Shown here: piece by piece, positions 47,721 through 60,000 of the stretch
Layout: the number at the start of each line of letters is the position of its first letter
Position numbering within the stretch: position 1 is the stretch's first letter
Source: Antennarius striatus
Taxonomy: Eukaryota; Chordata; Actinopteri; Lophiiformes; Antennariidae
Direction of reading: 5' to 3'
Assembly: GCF_040054535.1 (NCBI RefSeq)
Contig: NC_090785.1
Coordinates: 14,988,501 to 15,052,500, forward strand
Length of the DNA stretch: 64,000 bases
The notes under the pieces: generated by a model
What the model saw: the letters and a program-made list of their open reading frames with translations, nothing else
What the model was told of the DNA's origin: nothing
Database searches by the model: none
Position numbers and translations under genes: made by a program

Positions 47721-48942
47721 CAAAATGGTCTTCCGTTAATAAAAAAGTTTAAAGTAAATTTTATAATTAGTGTACTCATTCGTAGATTTTAATTTCTTCT
47801 CTGTAAATACCTATTCAATCAGCTTTTATTTGTGAAGCGTTGAATCACAAGATATTTCGAAGCGCCTTTACAGGCAGAGAAACCCAACGGAACCCTAGAA
47901 CTACTGCTCTTTCAACACGTAAATACTTCCGTCTGTAATTTTTTTTTTTTAAATCTACATTACTTGTTTTTAAATATTCCGTCATCTTCCACTAAGATGT
48001 AGATTATTGGAAAAAGTGATTAAGCGATATATAAATAAAAGTTGACTGACAAAGCAGATTAATTGAGCTATTTTTACTCCCTCCTGCCTGCCACTAGGTG
48101 GCAGCATTGAGCAAACGGTGACCTACCTGGAGAAACTCGACAGTTCTAACAAAAAACTGAAGGAACAGCTTCAAAATATTTGGTAGTCAATAACATGTGT
48201 TATATGAAATTTTAAGCGACGATAAATGCCTTCATAAACTCCTTGTATCAACAGCATAGTCAGTTTCACTGTAACCCGATCAAATGTCACCATCTTGGAA
48301 ATTTAAGTTGTTCCTTTGGGATGCATTGATGATTCCTACTAGTTATGGAGAGCTTTTTTACATTTCAATAACCTTCAGACTACAAAAAAAATTTCAATCC
48401 TGCTTTACTGTTTATGAAGTAAACCTGATGCCACTGGATTTCGTCTGCCCCATAAAGTGTTTATTTTTAATTTTTCTACTAGATCTTTTGCACAACTTGG
48501 TTTTGTAACAACAAAAATTAAACAGTACACTAAAATGTTACAACTGTCCCATTTTCAATTTAAAAGTTGTCAAGAACTGTTTTACCTTTAAAAAATAATG
48601 GTTTTGCTTCTGATTGCATGATTTTAAAAAAGCACTAATGTACCCACCAATGTACTGCATATACATATTTAACACTTGTGATTCCAGTGTGACAGTGTAG
48701 TCCTTCCAGGTAGTTCAATTAGATGTTAAAGCAAATTTTTTTTAAAAACTTATCTAATTAAAAGCAATTTGCACCCAAAAAGGCAGGCATGGACATTCCA
48801 GCTGTGACCTGCCAAGAACAGATTTCCTTAAGAGGCGGGCAGAAGTGAGAGAAATTCACAATGAAATTTATACCCGATGTCAATTGAAGTCAAAACACAA
48901 AGTAAATGTTCACAACAAAGCACACAAATACTTTTCAATCTT
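47721..48942. other. Intergenic between higd2a and ankhd1
   Basis: Only the repeat fragment at 47815-47897 is recognisable. In mammals EIF4EBP3 follows ANKHD1 directly; no 4E-BP-like exon was seen here on either strand. Confidence 0.55.
47815..47897 (+). repeat. Common teleost interspersed repeat fragment
   Basis: The series TTTTATTTGTGAAGCGTTGA, ATCACAAGATATTTCGAAGC and CTTTACAGGCAGAGAAACCC resembles a repeat found in many fish genomes (TTTATTTGTATAGCGC...AATCACA...CTTTACA...AACCCAAC). Assigned from memory; boundaries approximate. Confidence 0.55.
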
Positions 48943-49507
48943 TTTATTGAATATTAAGGTAAATATTTCACATTAATACAGGCTACATAAAGTAGAGCCA
49001 CTATACGACATGAAATTTACTCTCATTTTTAACCCTTTTTAGTATGTAAACAATTATACATGTATTTACCACTCTAAAAGGTTCTGATTTCTCTTCCTCT
49101 TTAGGTAATCATCATCTAGTTCTGGGCCACGTTTAAATAGCTACTTCATGTTGAGCCCCCTGTAGCCCAAGAACGCTGTATGTGGGTTTTAAGTCAAAAT
49201 CGCTAAACTATGTAGAGAATGGATCCTGTTGAACAGGTGATCGCACATTTGTTTGCATCATGGGAGCGCTGATAACAGCTCTCGCCTAGTTTACTCTTTC
49301 CTTGTTTGAGATAGGCACATCAAAGAATGGTGTCAAGAGAACCTCCAATTCTTCAACCTCTGCTTTGCCATGTCAGATCTCTATTTAGGTAACAACATGT
49401 AGCGTGGTTTTAATTTTATCGTTTGTCTTATTCCGTCATATTAGTCAGTTGGTATCATGTTTGCACTGTGGGTCATGCTGTGCGAGTCTGATTGCGGTGG
49501 ACGCTCT
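48943..49507 (-). other. ankhd1: ankhd1 3' untranslated region
   Basis: Follows the ankhd1 stop on the minus strand. AATAAA on the minus strand at 48948-48943 gives a UTR of about 560-580 bases. Confidence 0.55.
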
Positions 49508-51029
49508 CTAGTTGACGTGGTTCAGGTGCACATTACCCACATGAGGTGCCCAGGTACCAGGCCACACCTAAAGGGAGAAGAGACTACGTTAGAATGTCAA
49601 GAACCAGAAGAGACAAATGGCAGTTTAACTCTAGAGGAACTCTAGATTGCCTGCTGTTGTGGGTCGGAGTTATCTCCATTATTCGGGACCACTTTGATGA
49701 TGGAGCTCCATGCAGGGTCACCAGCGTGCAAACCATTATACATGGGCCCCCCCGGCCCCTCTGCCATGGGGGGATGAGGGGGCAGCATGGTCCCTCCGTA
49801 CATTGACATCGGCATCCCCTGTACAGACAATGAAGAGCAGCTGGTGAAAATGTGTCCATTGGAGGAAGTCGGCTACAGATCCTCAAAACAGAGCTTTGTG
49901 TTACCTTTGGGAAGTCCATGTAGCTGTTGGGCAAATGCTGAGGCTGGTGGTAGTTGTTAGCAGGGTTTGCAATGCCTGTGTCATCCTGCTCCATAGGCTG
50001 GTGCTGAGAGAAGGCAGACTGCTCCGCCTGCAGCTGAGGGTGCATCATGTGACTACTCATCAGTGGCTGGGACCAACCAGACATGGCCTCTGCAGAAAAA
50101 CACAAAGGTTAGAATTGTGAATGGACGTCGGCTACAAGTGCGGAACTCCTGAGGTCTGTATTCAAACATCACAGCGCTTACCTGATGCACTGCCGACCCC
50201 GAATGACCAGATGCCTCCCTGCCCAACAGATGCTGTGTAGCTGGTGGTCAGGAGAGGTGGGTTGACAGAACCCGTCTGCCTGATCCTGGCCAGCCGCTCC
50301 GTGCCGATGGGGGGAGGCACCTTCCGGTCCTGCTGCGATGAGCTTCCTGGCTTAGGCTGGGGAGGAGGAGCCACAGCGGAGGTGGAAAGGGCTGAAGAGG
50401 ACACCGTAGAGGGAGGAGGGACGGGAGATTCACCTAGTGGAGATGACACCATAAAGAGGCCGTCAGGGAGCAGATCATCAAAAGCATTACTTCATACATT
50501 CATTGGTAGTGACTCAAGCATTTGTACATAGAAAAGTTACGGAATTCTGAGTCGAAAACTGAAGATGGTAAAAAACAGAAAGTGCGTTTGGTACCTGATG
50601 TGGATGCACTCCACGGATGAGGGGAAAAGTGCTGTCTGCTGAATGAGGGCGTGCCGACCCCCGTATGACCATGCAGATACACAGGGCTGCCAGAGATACT
50701 GGTGGCATAGCTGGTCAAAGCTGTGAGTGCAGAAAAGACAATGTGTTGTTATTGAACAGGTAGGGAATCAATATGCATCTAAAACCTTACAGCATAAAAA
50801 CAAATGATCAGAAAGGAACTAAAATGAAAATACAACTACCGATGGGGCTGTTCACCATCCTCTGGGAGGCAGAGCGGTAGCCAGGGGCCTTGGAGCTGTC
50901 TGGAGGAGGAGGGGGCATCATGTTCTCCATCTGGCCCATGCTCATGTAGGCTGGGGGGGCCGAGTACGACTGCTCCGGGGGTGACCGGGCTGGCAGATGG
51001 CATGCACCCCACACCTGATTGTTTCCAAC
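49508..51029 (-). CDS. ankhd1: ankhd1 C-terminal exons
   Basis: Exons 51029-50840, 50720-50595, 50433-50182, 50089-49905, 49818-49651 and 49567-49508. They encode conserved tail motifs: GQMENMMPPPPPDS, GTPSFSRQHFSPHPW, PPPIGTERLARIRQ, GGIWSFGVGSAS, FSQHQPMEQDD, MSMYGGTMLPPHPP and finally VWPGTWAPHVGNVHLNHVN. The junction 49651/49567 needs the donor CAG|GCAATC, because no GT donor keeps the frame. The acceptor before 51029 is a TTAGCAG tandem that could add one glutamine. Confidence 0.88.
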
Positions 51030-54000
51030 CTGCTAAGCAAACACAAAAACACGACCTCCTGCTGTAAATCATTACAGAAACACAGCTTAAATTAGAACAC
51101 GATGTCTGGAAATCAATGAAATGATTATTGATAATTGAACTGACCTGGCTATTATTATCAAAAATGCTGCTGAAGTTGAAGAGACCTGCAGGACCAAAGT
51201 TGGGGGGTATCTGCTGAGGCTTGCCCGCATTGGCCACATGCTGCATCTGTGAACCGTTCATCATCCCCAGGTTGGCAGAGACCTGAAGGGAGCCTGGCAC
51301 CTGGGCTTGGGCTTGAGTCGGGACTTGAGGGGGCAAACTTGCGGGCTGAGATGTCTGGGTCTGTTTCGGGGCGTCCTGCTGAGCATTGAAGGGCACAAAT
51401 ACAGACTGCTGCTGTGCCTGCTGCTGCTCAGGAAGGGAATAATAAGGCCCTGGTGGCTGCATACGATGGGAGACGCGGGGCGCGGGGGCTGAGAAGTGGG
51501 GCACGGTGTTGTTCGGGTGTGCAATGTTGTGTGACAGGACAGTGGGAGGCGGTGCAGGAAGGTGGGAGCTGTGCTGGGGGTTGAGGAGGGGTGGAGCAGC
51601 ATCTGAGGATGGTACAGAGGAAGAAGGAGGAGGAGGTAAGTGCTGTCGGAGCTCTGGCTTGGGGGGCAAAGCCATGGCTGGGGCAGTGAAGCCCACGGTG
51701 TTGATGCCCTCGCTGACAGAGATAGACTGGTTCTCTGCTGGTACAGAGGGTTTGTCCTTCCCAGGAAGTACAACAGCGCTGGGCTCTGCTTTAGAGGACT
51801 TGAGGGGGGGCTGTGAGACGGGGCCGACCGGCTGCTGAGGAGCAGTTACAGCGGTGGTCGCTGTTGAACTGTGATGCGCAGGCGAACCTGTGCCTCGCAC
51901 TGCGTTGCTTCCACTGGTGGAGGTGGCAGCCAGAGATACGGGGGTAACACCAGCAGGTTTGGATTCAGAGGCAAAGAGCTGTTTCCTGACAGACGAAGGC
52001 GTGGGGGCGCTTGGCGGGGCGTTGTAAAGGGTAAGGTTGGAGGTATGATGCGCGCCTAGAGCTGCAGAGGTGTTAGAAACAATGGTGTTGGTGGTGGTGT
52101 TGGTGATCGCAGCTGAAACTCCAGAGCTGCCCGCGTTGCTGTGCTCGCTGTGGGTGGGGTTGGCTCTGGGCTGGCCTCCGGTGGCGTTGGTTCCTCCATT
52201 ATGTTTGGGGGAGCTGTTCGCACTGCCTGGACTAACGGGACGCACAGGGAAGGGTCCCCAGGTGCTAGCAGCAGGAGAGAAGGTGCCACCAAACTGGGCC
52301 ATGGGGAGACGAGGGTGTCTGATCTGGTGCATGGTCTGTGCGGCCAGCAGAGCGAGTTGAGGGTGGGCGTACGCCAAGGGCAGCGACACCGGAAACGGCT
52401 GTCTGACATTTGATGACAGCCCTTTTCCAATCTTTCCCCCTACCTGAGAGGAGGCTGAAGATGAGGATGAAGAGGGTTGGAATGAGACGCCTGTGGGGGT
52501 GACATATGAGCTGAGTGCTTTTGGCCCAGTTGTTGAACCACTAGAGGCTCCTGTGGTACTAGCAAATGAAGCTGAGGTTGTTTTAGAACCAGGGGCTCGA
52601 ATGTGATTTCGGGGAATCAGATCTTCAAGCTCTTTGGCTGGGTCCTGGATTAGAGCATTGATCAGCTGGACTGCATACCTTGTGGACTCTGTGCCTCCTC
52701 TGTAACAGCAAAGCACACTTTACTTAGACCATGGATTAGAGCTACAAGTTAAAAACAAAAAAAGAGATCATTTTGCTCAACCAGAGGTGTTTTTAGTAAT
52801 GAACCTTCAATGTGCTCCTTGTTTGACACATTTCCAGTATTAGTGAAAAATCTGGTCAAAGTCTGCATGTTTATCTATATTTCTGGTCATTATTGACTTT
52901 TGAAGTACACTGTACAGGCCTGTAAGCACCGCTGGTTTTATTTGTAAAAGATAATTAAACGCTATTTTCATTGCGTATTATATAGAGTCACTAGTTTTTA
53001 AGAAATTGAGAAAAAGATCTACTGCACTTTCATGAATTCTATTTGTACCACACCAAACGCCACAATATCTTAAACTCAGGGCTAGACTGGCCCTGGAGAA
53101 ATGAATGACATCATCCAAATGCTCAGTATCTAACCCTCCTACAGTCCAGCTGCAGTGGCATTTACTGTCCAGCAGAGGGCGTTTCTTTTACCTTATGGTG
53201 ATCATCCTCTCCCCGTTCTTGTCCTTCTGCTTGTCGACATCGATGTGAGCTCCCGTCACATCCTGGATGGCTGTGATGTTGCAGCCTCCTCTACCCATGA
53301 TCCGGGACACGACAGAGGCCGGCACAGACAGCTTCTTTGATCTTAAGAACAACCAGTGACATTTCATTTATCACTATGCGTTATCAGGAACATGATAACA
53401 CTACTTAACTACCAACTCCTGTGTCTTTCTGTTAGAAATGTATGCACATTAAGACGAACTTTGTCATCGGGAGTTGACTGATGTAACAGACTGCACCGTA
53501 ACCAGGTTTATTCACACAAACACTGACCTTCTGACCACCTCCTTCCATCCTTCTTCTCTCTTCTGGCCTCTCTTGGGGCTTGTGAGGCTGAGTTTACTGT
53601 TGGGTGAGGTGACAGGAAGAACCATGGTCTTGAATGGAGAGGGCAGGGAGTTGGAGGTGGAGTCAATTGTGTCCGAAGCTCTGTGACAAAACACAAAATG
53701 ACCAATTTCAATTGATCAGTTACAAATAACGAGGGTGCAATTTGCTACTGGCTGAAAACACAGAAAAGGTTAAAGTGAAAAAGTGTCAAACATAAAAATG
53801 AAATACAGCAAAAAGTCCTCGAATAAAAATTACATTTTCAACCCCTAGATGAGCAACGACACTGGTGCTCACGATGATAAAAGTACATGAAGCCAACAAG
53901 AACTCACTTTTGAATTGGTTTTGAGATGGAGACTGTGACCTTGTTTTCCACTTTTCCATCAGTCTGTGGCTGAGGACAGTGTCTCTTCTCTGGGCCACGC

Positions 54001-57000
54001 AGAAGAATCTGGGACTGGGTTGGCCCTGATGGGAGGGCTGAGGAAGAGGAGGAGGAGGAGGAGGAGGAAGAGGAGGATGCAGATGAGGGGAGGTCAGGGA
54101 GGTAGCTGAGCTCCTGACTTTTTCCTCCGCTGCTGCTGCTCTCACTGGCACAGTCAGTACTATCCAATGGGTCAGAATCACTGTTGCCACCCGTAACTCC
54201 CCCTCCTCCGCCCCGTGGCTCACCGTGGATCTTGTTCTTGTCAGCCTTATGCTGTGCAAGCGCAACCTAGAGAGAAGACAAGAGAACTTTCAATGTGGAT
54301 AATCAGACACAAGGAGATGAGGAGTGAAACTCCAAAGTGAAAAGCTGGACTGACCTGCGGATCCTGTAATATGATGGGCTCATTGGGCGTGGACTCCTTA
54401 GTCTTGTTCTTTTTGTTCTTGCGATTGGTGCTGGGGGTGGTGGCAACACTCGCTCGCTTTTTACCAAAAGCTGTTGTGAAAGTGGTGGAGGTGGCAGATA
54501 TTCCAATGGTGGTGGTGGTGGTTGCACTTGGAGGCTCAATGGGCACCTCTGTTTCTGAAAGTGGGGAAAGGATGACTGTCAACCACTTCATTCTACTGTA
54601 AATGGTAGATAAGTGTAATTAATAGAAAAAGTACCATCAGCTGAATCCTCCTTCTCCTCCTGCATCTCAGAGGAATCCTCCTTGGGTTTTTGCCCCTCCT
54701 CTTCCTCCTGCTTCCTCTTCTGCTCCTCCTTCTTTTTCTTGCGTTTCTCCTTACGCTTCTCACGTTTAGCAGCCAGGGCCTGTTTCTTGCTCTCCTCTCG
54801 GGACTGTCACACAAGAACAACAACGTGAAAAACCGTGTTTATCCTCACCTTGTGTGTGCAGTAAATACAGAATACATGAACCACCAAACACAGTCACAGA
54901 ATCTGACATTACCTTCTCCAAGTCTAACTCCTTCAGGAGAATGCTAGCATTCTTGTTGGCCTCGGCTGCCTGCTGGTCTTTGGCTTTGACAATGGTCTCC
55001 ATGCACTGGTGGCACTTCTTCAACAGCTCCTGCAACAAAAACAAATGTAGAATTATGACTCTGCTAACATGTCCATTAGTTTTGTAGCCTGACAATTTAA
55101 AAAAAAGAGAAATATTTACCTTGTCAGCAATGGTGGCAATATATCTCATGCACTCAATATCTGATGGGAACTGGTTGACCTCCTTCACAAGATACTGAAC
55201 CACTTTGACATGACCCTAAAATATTAAATTTAACTTGTCAGGAGAGGCTTGCCAAAGGACTTTGTGAACATTTACAATCAAGGTTTTTGTAAAACCATAC
55301 CTTGCGAAAGGCAGCCATGAGCGGAGTGATCTTGCGGTTGTCTGCTGCATCCACATCAGCACTAGCATGCACTAAGAGCTGGACCACATCAAAATGACCA
55401 CCGTTTGCCGCCAGCCAAAGAGGAGTGTTCCCTTTCTTGTTTCGTACATCAATATGGGCACCCCTGCAAAGAAGCGAAGGAACCACGCAAATGCAATTTA
55501 GCTTCAAGATTAAACACACTATTGCAAACAACTAATGAGTTCCAGATCCTGCTTCATACCTTTACCTCACTGGCACTCAAAGTGTAAAACATTGACTCTG
55601 AAACGCAGACAATAAAAACTACGACAAAGCTCAATACAGGTAGACGTGTGAGAGCTCTCACCTGTTTATGAGCAGCTCACAGAATTTGTAGTGCCCTTTA
55701 TCGGCAGCAATGGTGAGGGCTGTATCTCTGGATGACGGAACAGGCGGAGCATTTACATCAGCACCTTTGTCGAGAAGCACTCGGCCCACCTCTGCGTATC
55801 CTCCTGAGGCTGCCTCCATCAGAGGAGTAAGGCCGGTCTGCAAGAACAGAGTTCGTAATAAAATTCATTTACGAGTCCTGAAACTGGAGGTCTGTGTGTG
55901 ATGAATGTGATCAGATGTCTCACCTTAGCCCGATGCTCAACGTTGGCCTTGCGATCAAGCAGCAGACTGACAACCTCAGCTCGCCCCTGGAAGCAAGCTA
56001 GGGTCAGCGCTGTGTTCCTGTTTGTCTCGATCTGGGCATTGATGTCTGACCCCATATCCAGTAACAGCTTCACTGCTGGTACGTGACCGTTCATAGCTGC
56101 CAGCATCAGAGGTGAGATCCCCAGCTTGCTGCCAGTCCTGTTGAGAATGTAAATAATTTTGGTTTTTAATCTCTAGTGTGCAGTCACAAGAGCACCTCTA
56201 TCTCTGAATATAGGTCTTGGCTTCACTTAATGTCATTTTACTACAATTCAACAAAGCTGTTGCTAAGAACTCTTGGTTTTTGAGTTACTTCTTTATTGTT
56301 TTAGGTACTATTCTACTATAATTTAGGGTGTCTGGCACAGTGTAGCTTAAACTTGTCTACAAAGTAGGGGGGAAAAAAACTATTTTCCTTAAGTTTGTAT
56401 TAACGTTGTTTGTATTAACGAGCAGGTAAACCTAATACGAGCGGACAAGTGAATACTCAGGACCTTGATCCCCACCTGGAGTTAATTTCTGCTCCAGCAT
56501 TGAGGAGAATCTTGATAATGTTCACGTAACCTCCAGAAGCAGCTAGGCTGAGTGGTGTGTAGTCGGACACGTTGCGATGTTCCTTATTGGCTCCGCGGAG
56601 CAGCAGTAACTCAACCACCTGACAAACAAGTGGCGGTTGTACAGATTTGTTTAAGGGAACGGAAAAACAAAGAATGAATGTGGATAGTCAACACTGGAGG
56701 CAAACGTACCTCCTGGCGGCCCCCAGAGCAGGCCAGGGAGAGGGGCGTGTCTTTGGTTCTCTCTGACTGAGCCTCAATGTCGCCTCCTTTGTCCAGCAGC
56801 ACTTCTACAACCCCAACATGTCCAGCAGTGGCTGCCAGGATCAGAGGAGTGAAACCTGTCCAGAGATGGTGGAAGGATTTTCAGTTATCTTCCATAAGAA
56901 AGCACTGAGGAATCAGTCGAACCTCTCTGCGGTTTACATCACAAGTCTTCATCGTCATGCTTTCACACCTTTTTTGTCCCGATGCTCAATGTTGGCTCCC

Positions 57001-60000
57001 CGCGCAATAAGGACAGACACAAGCTCCTCATGCCCTCCTGCACACGCCAGCGTCAACGCTGTGTCATGATTACTCTCCGTCTGTGCATCAAAAAAAAAAA
57101 AAACATGCAATGCTTATGATCACTTTTCAATTTCTAGATTTCTTTCATTTTCAATTTGCATCATCTTACATGTGCGTCTATGTCAACAGAGGGGTAGAGG
57201 GGCAAGACTGAAGGAGGCGAGGCAATGTTAGCAGGCATCTGTGTGGGCGGTTGGGACAGGGGTGTGGGTGAGGTTGTAGTGTTCAGCATGGGCACACGGC
57301 TGCTCACAGCTGCAACAGTGAAAGAAGGGGAAAAGTTACATGATGTTTCAGATTAAAGATTTAACGGACGCTTACATCCAATGAAAGTCAACAACAGCCA
57401 CTGTTCAGGTGCAGCAGTCTACTCGCCTGCCATGATGTCATCCAGCGTGTCCGTGAGCGTTTGTGCAGGTGTGGCTACCATGAGCCCGTCTGGGGCCTGC
57501 TGAGGTATCATTCCTTGGCCTAACCCAGCTAACTGCTGACCCTGTTGCTGTTGGCCCAGCATCTGCTGCCCCACCAGTACTCTCTGTAGCTCCGGGCTGG
57601 TGCTTCCGGGGTAATCTGCGGGGTTGTAGTCAGGCAAGGGCTGAATAGGGACGAAGGCGGCCTGAAGAGGTGGAGGAGGCGGCTGTGGCTGGGCCTGCGG
57701 TGAAGGGGGAAGCGGAGGCTGCTGTGGCGACTGTGGCCCATCCCTGTAGAGGATTGTGCCAACCTGAGGCAGCTTGGGGTAACTGTCCTCTTCTCCATCT
57801 GCCTCTTCTTCAGATGTCTCCACATCATCATCCTCCTCTTCTTCCTGAAAATTCACAGAAAACAGGTTTCTAGAAACAACAGGTCAGAACTAGGCTATAA
57901 GCGTAAATATTAGAGTTTCACCTCCTCTCCTTCCTCTCCTGGCTGCTCCTCTTGCTCCCCATCCTTGTTTGCTTCTTCATCTGTGTCAGAGCTGGTATGT
58001 GCTAGGGCACCAGGCGTCACGGGAAGGGGTCCTGGAGCAGACGTCACACTTCCAGGCCCCGGTCCTGGACCCTGGCTCTGTCCTGCCTCCTGCTCCTCCT
58101 TTAAACCCTTTGCCTCCATGTACTCTTTGGTGAACTGTTGCTGTGTTTTTAGCTGCAGCTGGCGTTCCACCTTCTGCAGCTCCTTCAAGATTTTCTTCTT
58201 TTTCTGCACCTAGTTAGTAGACACTTGTATCCTTATTTGACTTCTAATGCGTTGCTAGAATAGGTCTGATGATGGATAAGTTGACTGTACCTGCTCTTCA
58301 CGGCTTTTCTTCAGCTCCTCAATCTTGTCTTTGGTGAGCGGCTCCCCCTGAATGAGCTCCAGCGACTGAAGCTGGGCTTTCTCAATAGCACTGATTCTCT
58401 GGCCCAGCTCGTTCAGCTTTCCCTCCGTCTCCTCCACAATGCACTCCAGAGGCTGACATAAGTGAAAGGGTGGCAGGGGCTCTGTTTCAGGGCCACGGCC
58501 AACTGAGCTGGGGACACCAGACTGAAGGGCTGCCTGTCTCTGTTTGGACACACCTGCATTAGAGAAAAAGAATTTGAAGATTCAGAGAATTGGGGAGAGT
58601 TTCCAAAACAATTCCATAAAAATGTAGACAACAGTTTCACTTCCTTTGAGAGCCAGGTTTTGTTAAATCCCTCAGTGAGTGATGAGACATGTGGATACCT
58701 TTGCTGGAGATGGGTGGGGGCGTGGTGAGATTCGATGGGGCACGGTCGGGCTCTTGAGGGGGCACTACCATCGCTAAAGCTTGGAATGGGACGCGAGGAA
58801 CCTGTTACAGCACAAATGTGTTAGTTTAAGTCAAGAGATTTGACTCGTACTTAAACCATGTCCTTTCTCCAGGATGCTGCGCTCCTCTTACCTGAGAGGC
58901 ATCTTGGGAGGGGGGAGTGAGTTGGGAAAGGTCAGGCGCTGGGACAGATAGAATGTTGTTGGGGTAGTCCAACAGGTAGGAAACCACATTTGTGTGGCCA
59001 CCCTTAGCAGCTTCTATCAACATGGTTGAACCATCCTAGAAAGATAAAATATACACGGTGCAAACAACATGTTTTTACTACCCATTCACACATCAACGGA
59101 TCTAATGTATATATATATGTAAATATATATATATATAATGTGTTACTTTGAGTCTGTGTGTGGGATCCGCTCCGTGTGCCAGCAGCAGCTCCACCACAGC
59201 CAGATGTCCACCAGCACAGGCCAGAGACACCACCGTATGATCGTTGTTAGCAGTAGCTCTGTTCACATTCGCACCTGGACAAGAGAGACACATGGAAATC
59301 CATTGTATGAAATATCACACCCATTACATAAGCACTAGCAACACAAGTCTGTCAGGAAGTGTAAAACCTTACAGAATGCAGAATCTTCCTTACAAATTAC
59401 TGTTTTCAACAAGTAACAGTTTCCAAATAAATTTGTAAGCTGTCAAATTCCCATCATGACACGGCAACTTATCTAAAAGTAGAAAATTTAACTCTGATCT
59501 GAGCAGCTCTTCTACAACGTACCTTTGCTGATAAGGAACTGCACTGTACACAGATGGCCTGCCCTTGCTGCCTTCATCAATGGTGTCCGCCCCCCTTCAG
59601 ACTCGTGTTCCTTGGAGGATAAAGGTGATGTTGTTATTGATAAAGCTTGGGTTGCTGTAGAAAACTTTAAAACTACAACAGAGGGTTTAACATTAATGAC
59701 AGAGAAATTAGATCACGGAATACCAAATTGGCTCCGGCCTGCAGCAGCACATCTGCCACATCAGTGTGTCCGTTCTCACATGCGTATGTCAACGCGGTGT
59801 CACCCGTTGCTGTGGTGGCATGAACATTTGCCCCTGGATGACAAAACCAAGAGATCTAAACTGTTAAAACAGCATTCAGAATTTTAACAATGCACCTAAC
59901 CTTTTCACTTTGTTTTCCCTGAACCATATCTCCATGCCATCATTCCTCTTGCTCACCTGCAGCCAGTAAGTACTTGACCAACTCCAGGTGGCCTTCCTGT

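Noticed and set aside
58554-58698. Possible U12-type intron in ankhd1 (donor GTATCCAC)
   Set aside because: The intron end lacks a TCCTTAAC-type branch site and has an ordinary U2 pyrimidine tract, so the donor resemblance is treated as chance.
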